Source of the DNA: CAYSXS01 sp043817345
Lineage (GTDB): Bacteria > Patescibacteriota > Patescibacteriia > UBA2196
Assembly: GCA_043817345.1 (NCBI GenBank)
Contig: JBDRGZ010000039.1
Span: 1-13,787 of the forward strand
Direction: 5' to 3'
DNA: 13,787 bases
Part shown: piece after piece, positions 7,415-13,416 of the stretch
How positions within the stretch are numbered: position 1 is the first letter of the stretch
How the letters are laid out: each line of letters starts with the position of its first letter
Notes under the pieces: generated by a model
The model's input: only the letters and a program-made list of their open reading frames with translations
Told to the model about the DNA's origin: nothing
Database searches by the model: none
Translations under genes and position numbers: made by a program

Positions 7415-8764
7415 TTATTTAGAAATTTTTAATTCTTCACCTAATGGATGCAAACTCAAAACTTTATTTGTTGTTGTAATAATATTACTCCATTTGTACC
7501 CCAACTCTGTAAATGTTTTTTCATCCGCAATAGCTCTACGTTCACCATTGGATATGACATATACTTTTGGATCATCTGAAGATTTAACTAATTCACCGTC
7601 TCTTAATCTAGCAGGATCAAAAGTTGGATATTTTTCTAATTCTTCTGGACCAACAGGAGTTAATTTAAAATCTGAATAATATACTTGCATAAGTTCTCTT
7701 GACCAGATAGGATGTTTTTTACCATTTTCTACATAATATACACCTCCTGTTTCATTGTCTTGTAATAATCCACCTGTTGGATAAGAACTTTCAATAGTAA
7801 TTGAATCTCCTAAAATATATCCTTTAATCTCACTTTCTTCAACCTTAATTACTTCTTCTGGATTTAAACCAATTACCCTAAAGACCTCCATACTAGATAT
7901 ATGTCTTAAAGTATCATTGTCTAATAAATATACTTTACTATCAGGTGTTTCTAATAACGAATAGTTAGGATATTTAATTGGTATACCTGTCTCGTAATTA
8001 TCTAATTCTGTTTGAGGTACAGATAATATTTTGTCAAAAGAATATCTGGAAGCAAAAGCTGATTTTGTTGTAAATGGTCTTTTAACTCCGTTTTGAATTA
8101 ACCAAATTCCACCATCTGCCTGATTCTGTAACAGTGACCCATCTGGATAGCCTCCATTTAAACCAAACCAATCTAACCATATATTATAGAATAATTCATT
8201 ACCATGAATATGAGGGGTATAGATATATAAAGCTCTGGTCGCATCATTGGTCATGGTTATATATTCGCCATCAATATTATAGCTTTGTCCTGTTCGATAT
8301 CTAAACTCATTTGGATTGTCTAAATAGTACCTAGCAGCTCCAGTACCCCAATCAATTTGATTAGCTAATCCTCTATACTTTTCTCCACAACCACCACTGT
8401 CTGGACACCCATAACCAGTAGCCCAGTCTAACTGTCCTTTAGAAGGAGCTGAATCAGTAACTAAACTTTGTTCCTTTTGTAATAGAGTTAAAATATATTT
8501 TGGACTAATCTTGTATAACCATGCTGAATCTAATATTATCTGTGGAGTAATCATTCTAGCATTAGGGTCTATGTAGTTATGTAGAGTGCTGCCCCTTTCT
8601 TTTAAGAAGTTATACACATCATCCATACTCATAGAAGTATAATCTGTCATATCGTTATTAGATATGATGTAGTGTGGATTAAATGTTTCTTGTGCAAAAA
8701 CACCACTAATTGGTGTTGCCACAATAGCTAAACTTAAAAGAAAAATTGATATTTTTGTTTTCAT
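7415..8764 (-). CDS. Secreted LQKEQ-type murein-hydrolase-like protein with four C-terminal repeats
   Basis: The 449-residue protein starts with a clear signal peptide (KTK, hydrophobic core, probable cleavage after VFA at 24). Residues about 40-200 match a secreted family common in Actinobacteria and Patescibacteria, with helix KYILTLLQKEQSLVTD (E98 is the likely acid, as in lytic transglycosylases), GYGCPDSGGC (a possible disulfide pair), NEFRYRTGQ and ALYIYTPH. The C-terminal half holds four repeats starting near 206, 265, 328 and 387 (period 59-63 residues) with the pattern GxLL, V/I-Y/W-L/V-I/V, NG-x-K/R-R/H-x-I. These may form a propeller-like or wall-binding module. Glycan cleavage is inferred, not shown. 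It heads an operon with the next two minus-strand genes and is transcribed divergently from the WecG-like gene. Confidence 0.75.
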   Translation of the reverse strand: MKTKISIFLLSLAIVATPISGVFAQETFNPHYIISNNDMTDYTSMSMDDVYNFLKERGSTLHNYIDPNARMITPQIILDSAWLYKISPKYILTLLQKEQSLVTDSAPSKGQLDWATGYGCPDSGGCGEKYRGLANQIDWGTGAARYYLDNPNEFRYRTGQSYNIDGEYITMTNDATRALYIYTPHIHGNELFYNIWLDWFGLNGGYPDGSLLQNQADGGIWLIQNGVKRPFTTKSAFASRYSFDKILSVPQTELDNYETGIPIKYPNYSLLETPDSKVYLLDNDTLRHISSMEVFRVIGLNPEEVIKVEESEIKGYILGDSITIESSYPTGGLLQDNETGGVYYVENGKKHPIWSRELMQVYYSDFKLTPVGPEELEKYPTFDPARLRDGELVKSSDDPKVYVISNGERRAIADEKTFTELGYKWSNIITTTNKVLSLHPLGEELKISK

Positions 8765-8801
8765 ACGCTTTCTTTATATTTTTTAATATTTATATACATT
8801 T

Positions 8802-8831
8802 AGTATATCAAACAATACTTAAAATTGCCAA
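8802..8831 (-). promoter_or_regulatory. Promoter of the secreted-protein operon
   Basis: On the minus strand TTGGCA (8831-8826) and TATACT (8807-8802) are 18 bases apart, each five of six to consensus. Transcription would start near 8795, leaving a leader of about 30 bases with only a weak purine stretch (AAAGAAAG) before the ATG at 8764. The -35 box overlaps the -35 box of the divergent promoter by five bases. Confidence 0.6.
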
Positions 8832-8853
8832 AAAAATGTAAAATTGCTAAGAT
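8825..8853 (+). promoter_or_regulatory. Promoter of the WecG-like gene
   Basis: TTGCCA (8825-8830), a 17-base spacer ending in TGC, and TAAGAT (8848-8853) form a good sigma-70-type promoter with an extended -10. The ATG at 8862 is only eight bases past the -10, so the transcript is expected to be leaderless or nearly so. The perfect 10-bp palindrome AGATATATCT (8850-8859) covers the -10/start region and could be an operator or simply AT-rich chance. Confidence 0.6.
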
Positions 8854-8861
8854 ATATCTAT

Positions 8862-9689
8862 ATGAATGATCAAATTAAAATTTTAGGTATAAAGATTAAT
8901 ATATTATCTAAACAAGAAATTTTAGAAAAAATTAAAGAATTATTTAATTCAGAAAATAGACAAGAACAACTTGTAACAACTAATCCTGAATTCATTATTG
9001 AAGCTCAAAAAAACCAAGAATTTAAAGATATATTAAACAACTCATGGTTATCAATAGCTGATGGATATGGTGTCCGGCTCGCAAGCAAGTATTGCTCACT
9101 TGCCTTAAATTTTCAATTTTCAATTTTCAATTTTCAAAAAATAATAAAAAATTTTTTTATCGGGCTGAAAGTGGCATGGTGGGGGATAACTAGAAATAAT
9201 AAGAAATTAAATATAATAAAAGAAATAATTACAGGTGTTGATTTAGTAGAAGAGATTGCTAAAAATTTTAATAAAAAAATATTTTTATTAGGTGGGTACA
9301 GTGATGTCCCGAGATTAACAGCAAAAAATTTAAAAAAAATAAATAATAATCTAATTATAAATTATTCTGTTTTTGAAGTAGATGATATAATTAATGAGAT
9401 AAACAATTTTAAACCAGATATTTTATTGGTAGCCTTAAATCATCCGCGAGCACAAATTTGGATTAGTAATAATTTAAATAAAACACCATCAGTTAAATTA
9501 GCAATCGGCGTTGGCGGAGCTTTTGATTATATTTCAGGAAAAACAAAAAGAGCTCCGAAAAACTTAAGGAGCTCATATGAGTGGTTATTTAGATTATTTA
9601 AACAGCCACAGAGATTAAAGCGAATTTATAGAGCGTCAATTAGATTTCCTTGGATTGTATTTCAGTATCACAAAGATACATACTCATAA
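8862..9689 (+). CDS. WecG/TagA/CpsF-family glycosyltransferase with internal insertion
   Basis: This family (GT26) transfers ManNAc(A)-type sugars onto lipid-linked GlcNAc in teichoic acid, enterobacterial common antigen or capsule assembly at the cytoplasmic face. Visible: TTNPEF (39-44), IADGYG (65-70, with the conserved catalytic-type Asp D67), ITGVDL (123-128), KIFLLGG (139-145), PDILLVALNHPRAQ (185-198), GVGGAFDYISGKTKRAP (216-232) and the basic C-terminus EWLFRLFKQPQRLKR. ATG 8862 is chosen over TTG 8844 because the TTG lies inside the promoter. Between RLASK and ITGVDL there are about 45 residues where relatives have roughly 10-15; part of this is encoded by a hairpin and a 7-bp tandem repeat (9081-9135). 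The donor sugar is unknown. Confidence 0.88.
   Translation: MNDQIKILGIKINILSKQEILEKIKELFNSENRQEQLVTTNPEFIIEAQKNQEFKDILNNSWLSIADGYGVRLASKYCSLALNFQFSIFNFQKIIKNFFIGLKVAWWGITRNNKKLNIIKEIITGVDLVEEIAKNFNKKIFLLGGYSDVPRLTAKNLKKINNNLIINYSVFEVDDIINEINNFKPDILLVALNHPRAQIWISNNLNKTPSVKLAIGVGGAFDYISGKTKRAPKNLRSSYEWLFRLFKQPQRLKRIYRASIRFPWIVFQYHKDTYS
9081..9135 (+). repeat. Hairpin plus 7-bp tandem repeat inserted in the WecG-like gene
   Basis: An imperfect palindrome (9081-9103, with inner arms AGCAA and TTGCT) is followed by four perfect copies of AATTTTC (9108-9135) and an A-rich tract. The reading frame stays open and encodes the segment around YCSLALNFQFSIFNFQ. Most relatives lack this stretch between IADGxG...LASK and ITGVDL. 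The mix of a small palindrome and heptamer tandem copies echoes the insertion in priA. Confidence 0.7.
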
Positions 9690-9714
9690 ATTTTATAAAT
9701 TTAGTAATTCAACC

Positions 9715-9759
9715 AGATCCTTCGGCTCAAAACAGCTCTAGAGGTCGCTCAGGATGACA
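9715..9759. repeat. TGTCATCC-type element directly before gltX
   Basis: AGATCC (9715-9720) and GGATGACA (9752-9759) bracket GGCTC, CTCTAGAG (9736-9743) and GCTCAGGATGACA; on the minus strand it reads TGTCATCCTGAGCG and ends GGATCT. It belongs to the same general family as the units at 1233-1357. The element ends two bases before the gltX ATG and fills most of the 72-base gap, so it replaces any normal ribosome-binding leader. Confidence 0.75.
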
Positions 9760-9761
9760 TC

Positions 9762-11203
9762 ATGAAAAACAATAAAATAAAAACAAGATTTGCCCCAAGT
9801 CCAACTGGTGATTTACACATCGGTAATTTAAGAACTGCACTTTTTATTTATCTATTTGCCAAAAAAATAATGGGGAATTTTTATTAAGAATAGAAGATAC
9901 AGATCAATCTAGATTAAAAGAGGGGGGCGTAGATTCAATTTTAAATGGTTTAGAATGGGCAGGAATAAAACCAGATAATTTAGATAATATTCCTCATCAA
10001 TCCTCAAGGACAGAAATATATAAAAAATATGCTCAACAATTAATAAATGAGGGAAAAGGATATTATTGTTTTTGTACCCAAGAAACTTTAGCTGAAATGA
10101 GAAAAAACCAAGAACAAAACAAGCAAGCCCCAAAATATGATCGTAGATGTTTAAAATTAACTCAAGCACAAGTTGAAGAAAAATTAAAAACAGGCACACC
10201 TAACGTGATTAGGATGAAAGTACCTGAAGGAAAAACCAAATTTAAAGACCTAATTAGAGGAGAAGTTGAATTTGACCATAAAGAAATAGATGATCAAGTA
10301 TTATTAAAATCTGATGATTTCCCAACATATCATTTAGCTAATGTAATTGACGATCATGAAATGGAAATTACCCATGTAATTAGAGCTGAAGAATGGTTAC
10401 CATCAACACCTAAGCATGTTTTATTATATAATTATTTTAACTGGGACTTACCAGAATTCGCGCACATCCCATTAATCTTAGCTCCTGATAAATCAAAATT
10501 ATCTAAACGTCATGGGGCAACAGGTGTTTTAGAATTTAAAAGATTAGGATATTTACCCGAAGCTGTAATTAATTATCTAGCTCTTTTAGGATGGAATCCA
10601 GGAACAGACGAGGAAATATTTACTTTAGAAAAACTTGAAAATGAATTTTCTTTAGAAAAAGTCCATAAAGCAGGAGCTGTATTTGATATAGAAAAACTAG
10701 ATTGGATGAATGGCTTATATACCAGAGAATTAAGTTTGGAAAACTTTACTGAAAGATGTATGCCGTATTTAGTAGAAGCAAACCTTATTGATTCAGAAAG
10801 TTATGATGAAAAATATATTCAATCTGCAGTAGCTTTAGAACAAGAACGAATTAAAAAACTTTCTGAAATTTCAACAGTCACAAAATATTTTTTTAAAGAA
10901 ATAGATTATGATAAAGAATTATTAAAATGGAAAAAATCTGATTTGGAAACAGCTAAGTTAAGATTAGAATTTTTATACGAAGAATTACAAAAAATTCCTA
11001 AAGAAAATTGGACAAGAAACTCTTTAGAAAATTTATTAATTAGTTTAATTAAAGCTAAAGATTTAGGAACAGGGGACACTCTCTGGCCAATGCGTATAGC
11101 ATTAACTGGTCAACAAAATTCTCCTGGACCATTTGAAGTTGCAGAAATTCTAGGAAAAGAAAAGAGTCTAGAAAGGATAAAGAAAGGGATAGAGATGATA
11201 TAA
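9762..11203 (+). CDS. gltX: Glutamyl-tRNA synthetase GltX, interrupted by a one-base frameshift
   Basis: GluRS charges tRNA-Glu (and often tRNA-Gln, for later amidation). The first frame (9762-9887) encodes APSPTG (11-16) and the HIGH-type HIGN (19-22) but stops at TAA 9885-9887. The next frame resumes seamlessly with GEFLLRIEDTDQSRLKEGG and runs to 11203. The break lies in the run of seven A at 9861-9867; eight would restore the expected KKNNGEFLLRIEDTD. In corrected numbering, which gives about 480 residues, a normal length, the zinc-type residues are C103, C105, Y126 and C130, and the KMSKS motif is KLSKR (246-250). Everything after the break looks well preserved, so a sequencing or assembly indel, or slippage on the A run, is more likely than a decayed gene. 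The ATG follows a repeat element and has no Shine-Dalgarno site. Confidence 0.9.
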
Positions 11204-11207
11204 AAAA

Positions 11208-11233
11208 AGAAGCCACTCAAAAGAGTGGCTTTT
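11208..11233 (+). terminator. Intrinsic terminator after gltX
   Basis: AGCCACTC (11211-11218), loop AAAA, GAGTGGCT (11223-11230) gives a perfect eight-pair stem ending in TTTT. It begins eight bases after the gltX stop. An A-rich run precedes the stem, so it could also act on the minus strand, though no minus-strand gene ends here. The hairpin includes the GTG at 11225, which argues against that codon starting the next gene. Confidence 0.85.
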
Positions 11234-11262
11234 GAAATGTGGAAAACAATTATATTACTTTA

Positions 11263-11271
11263 TGGTACAAT
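11263..11271 (+). promoter_or_regulatory. Extended -10 promoter of the M23 peptidase operon
   Basis: TGGTACAAT is an extended -10 element (TGn plus TACAAT) just after the gltX terminator; no good -35 box is visible. The ATG at 11285 follows after 13 bases, giving a predicted leader of about six bases. This position supports ATG 11285 over the upstream in-frame ATG 11237 and GTG 11225. Confidence 0.5.
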
Positions 11272-11284
11272 ATATATAAGAAAT

Positions 11285-12571
11285 ATGCATAAAACAAGAA
11301 ACCCCGTAAAATTGCTTTGCAATAACAGGGCAAGAAATCTGACATTTATCAGCCGGTTTATTTTAACTGTGTTTTTCTTTAATTTGTTAATTGTGCCAAT
11401 GAATATACAAGCTGAAACTGTATATAATGGGGGAGACAATGCAGAAATTACAAGCTTGTCTGAACAGATCAAAGCAAAACAAGATAAAATTAAAGAATTA
11501 TCAGATAAAATTGATGAATATGATAAATCTATTAAAAATTATCGTAGCCAGGCCGTAACTTTATCAAGTCAGGTTAACTATCTAGAAGCTAGGATAATTA
11601 AAACAGAAGCTGAGATAGAATTAACTGAGAGTCAAATTTCAGAAAATGCTTTACAAATTCAAGATACAGAGAATAAGATAAGGCAAAATGAAACTAATAC
11701 AAACAATCAGAAAAAAGTTTTAAGAGAATTTATTCAAGAAATGTATCAAAAAGATCAAACTTCTGAGTTAGAAATAATATTAGGTCATGATTCTGTTTCT
11801 GATTACTATAACGAGATGAGGGCCTTAAGTATTTTACAAAACAAAATGACAGATACTTTAAAGGATTTAAAAGATTTAAAAACAGAATTAAATAAATCCA
11901 TGGCTGAATTAGAGGCCAAAAAAGCTTCTTTGAAAAATTTAAAAGATAAATTAGAAAAGAATAAAGAAAGTTTAGATGAACAAAGAATAACTAAACAAAA
12001 TATATTATCTCAAACAAGAAATTCAGAAGTTCGTTTTCAATCTCTCTTGTCTTCTGTAAAAAACGAACAAGCTAATATTAACTTTGAAATAGCTAATTTA
12101 GAAAAAGTAATTAGAGAAAGGCTAGCAAAAGAAGGTCCAGACAAATTAGCAGCTTTAGGTAATGCTACTTTTAACTGGCCTGTACCAAACAGGGGAATAA
12201 CAGCATATTTCCATGATCCAACTTATCCTTTTAGATATATTTTTGAACACCCAGCCATTGATATACGATCCAAACAAAATTCTCCCTTAAGAGCATCTGC
12301 ATCAGGTTACGTGGGAAGAGTAAAACTTGATTCCTCTTCAAATTATGGATATATAATGATTATACATGCAGATGGATTTTCTACAGTTTATGGTCATGTG
12401 ACCAAATCATATGTAAAAGAAGACCAATTTGTAACTCAAGGAGAATTAATAGGACAAACTGGTGGAATGCCAGGTACCCCAGGATCAGGTAGATTATCAA
12501 CAGGACCGCATTTACATTTTGAAATACGTAAAAACGGTATTCCAGTTAATCCATTAAATTATTTACCATAA
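11285..12571 (+). CDS. Secreted coiled-coil M23 peptidase, EnvC-like murein hydrolase factor
   Basis: A 428-residue exported protein: basic N-region, hydrophobic segment (about 22-40) and a probable cleavage after IQA (43), then a long coiled coil (about 53-285) rich in heptad Leu/Ile/Glu/Lys, and a LytM/M23 domain from FNWPVPNRGITAYF (296-309). Zinc and catalytic residues appear intact: HPAID with H322 and D326, YGH with H371, and GPHLHFE with H409 and H411. It may therefore cut peptidoglycan itself rather than only activate amidases as EnvC does. Residues 4-18 of the N-region come from a palindromic element (11294-11335). The start is set by the promoter at 11263-11271; two earlier in-frame starts lie in the promoter or terminator. 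Four bases separate it from the next gene. Confidence 0.88.
   Translation: MHKTRNPVKLLCNNRARNLTFISRFILTVFFFNLLIVPMNIQAETVYNGGDNAEITSLSEQIKAKQDKIKELSDKIDEYDKSIKNYRSQAVTLSSQVNYLEARIIKTEAEIELTESQISENALQIQDTENKIRQNETNTNNQKKVLREFIQEMYQKDQTSELEIILGHDSVSDYYNEMRALSILQNKMTDTLKDLKDLKTELNKSMAELEAKKASLKNLKDKLEKNKESLDEQRITKQNILSQTRNSEVRFQSLLSSVKNEQANINFEIANLEKVIRERLAKEGPDKLAALGNATFNWPVPNRGITAYFHDPTYPFRYIFEHPAIDIRSKQNSPLRASASGYVGRVKLDSSSNYGYIMIIHADGFSTVYGHVTKSYVKEDQFVTQGELIGQTGGMPGTPGSGRLSTGPHLHFEIRKNGIPVNPLNYLP
11294..11335 (+). repeat. In-frame palindromic element at the 5' end of the M23 gene
   Basis: ACAAGAAACCCCGTAAAATT is followed by an inner hairpin with arms ATTGC (11311-11315) and GCAAT (11319-11323), then AACAGGGCA (11324-11332) and AAGA. 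The outer arms CCC and GGG extend the fold imperfectly. The left 20 bases match the priA element at 18 positions and the right nine at eight. Both copies are read with ACA AGA in frame, giving TRNPVK here and TRHPVK in PriA. Confidence 0.75.
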
Positions 12572-12575
12572 AATT

Positions 12576-13043
12576 ATGCCTGACTTTTTATTCAGTATTA
12601 GAGATGTAAGCATGTTTGATCCATGTTCGCTTACGCACTTTCTATGGTGGATAATTTTTGGTGTTTTAATATTTCGTCTAAGTACAAAATACCCAAATCT
12701 TAAAAAAATAAAATATTTTTTAGGTATTGGTTTTTTAACTGTTATTGGTTGGGAGATTTTTGAGATAATTAATAGACAATTTAATAATTTTGTACAACAC
12801 AGTATGCCAAACAGTATACTAACAGATATTTGGGGATTAATAACTGGTTATGAAACATGGTTTAATGTTCTAAGTGATATTGTTTTCGGAATGTCAGGAA
12901 TTTTAGTTGTAAATTACTATATTCAAAAAGGTAAAATTAAAATACAAGATTTATCATTAAAAAAATCCTTTAAAACTAACAAGAAATTTTATTACACAAC
13001 AAGTGGTTTAACTATTTTTATAATATATGTTATGATTTTTTAA
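12576..13043 (+). CDS. Small membrane protein, first of a paralogous pair
   Basis: I do not recognise a named family. The 155-residue protein has about four hydrophobic segments (about 18-36, 46-63, 96-113, 139-154). It shares an ordered pattern with the next gene: FDxxSxxHF (14-22), WEIxEIxxRQF (59-69) and an aspartate (D101) in the next helix. A His near the start of helix 1, acidic residues in helix 2 and an Asp in a later helix recall VanZ- or YjdF (DUF2238)-like membrane proteins, but this is only a resemblance. Four bases separate it from the M23 stop and from the next ATG, with no Shine-Dalgarno site, so it is cotranscribed and may be translated by reinitiation. Confidence 0.8.
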   Translation: MPDFLFSIRDVSMFDPCSLTHFLWWIIFGVLIFRLSTKYPNLKKIKYFLGIGFLTVIGWEIFEIINRQFNNFVQHSMPNSILTDIWGLITGYETWFNVLSDIVFGMSGILVVNYYIQKGKIKIQDLSLKKSFKTNKKFYYTTSGLTIFIIYVMIF

Positions 13044-13047
13044 TTAT

Positions 13048-13416
13048 ATGGAATTAATCATTGGACATCCCCAAATCTCATTTTTTGATTATTGGTCTAT
13101 AGTTCATTTCTGTGCAGGAGCTATTACTGGATATATTTTAATTAGATTAAGATATAGATTTAAATATTTACAATACACAAAACAACTTTTTGGTCTTGGT
13201 GTGGCCCTTTTCGTTTTTTGGGAAATTATTGAAATTTTCTTAAGACAGTTTGATAAAGCAGTTAAGAATGGGGTAGTAAAACCATTTACGGCTCAGGAAA
13301 GTGAAATCAATATTATCGCCGATGTAATAATATGCCTTATAGCAATGGCTATTGTTTATTATTTTTATGAAAAACCTAAAAAAGAAATACAAGTAAAGGA
13401 GAAAATAGATGTATGA
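13048..13416 (+). CDS. Small membrane protein, second of a paralogous pair
   Basis: This 122-residue relative of the preceding protein has three predicted helices (about 17-35, 47-65, 90-107) and a charged cytoplasmic-type tail. It keeps FDYWSIVHF (13-21), WEIIEIFLRQF (58-68) and an acidic ESEIN...D stretch (84-92) before the last helix. It lacks the fourth helix of its neighbour. The function is unknown; conserved His, Glu and Asp residues near the membrane could form a metal or catalytic site. The TGA stop overlaps the next ATG as ATGA, and the Shine-Dalgarno site for that next gene lies within its last codons. Confidence 0.8.
   Translation: MELIIGHPQISFFDYWSIVHFCAGAITGYILIRLRYRFKYLQYTKQLFGLGVALFVFWEIIEIFLRQFDKAVKNGVVKPFTAQESEINIIADVIICLIAMAIVYYFYEKPKKEIQVKEKIDV
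13395..13401 (+). promoter_or_regulatory. Shine-Dalgarno site of the HExxH gene
   Basis: AAAGGAG lies 11 bases before the ATG at 13413, inside the 3' end of the second membrane-protein gene. It is the only canonical ribosome-binding site I find before any gene in this window. It supports ATG 13413 as the start and shows that the host can use Shine-Dalgarno initiation. Confidence 0.6.

Noticed and set aside
8844..8861. TTG 8844 as start of the WecG-like gene
   Set aside because: It overlaps the TGC/TAAGAT -10 region, so it could not be in the transcript; ATG 8862 begins the conserved protein.
9108..9135. Tandem repeats as a CRISPR array
   Set aside because: Units are 7 bp with no spacers and lie within a coding frame; no cas gene is present.
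9688..9702. AAATTT-TAT-AAATTT as a terminator of the WecG-like gene
   Set aside because: The stem is AT-only, overlaps the stop codon and has no T run, so it would be too weak.
9909..10199. 96-codon open frame on the minus strand
   Set aside because: It lies wholly antisense to conserved GluRS sequence and has no recognisable motif or promoter.
10097..11203. ATG 10097 as the true start of gltX
   Set aside because: The HIGH-type motif, the LLRIEDTD block and the first two zinc-type cysteines are encoded upstream in two frames joined at the A run, so 10097 would delete the active site.
11225..11284. GTG 11225 or ATG 11237 as the M23 start
   Set aside because: The GTG lies in the gltX terminator stem and the ATG lies upstream of the -10 element; ATG 11285 follows the promoter and still precedes the signal peptide.
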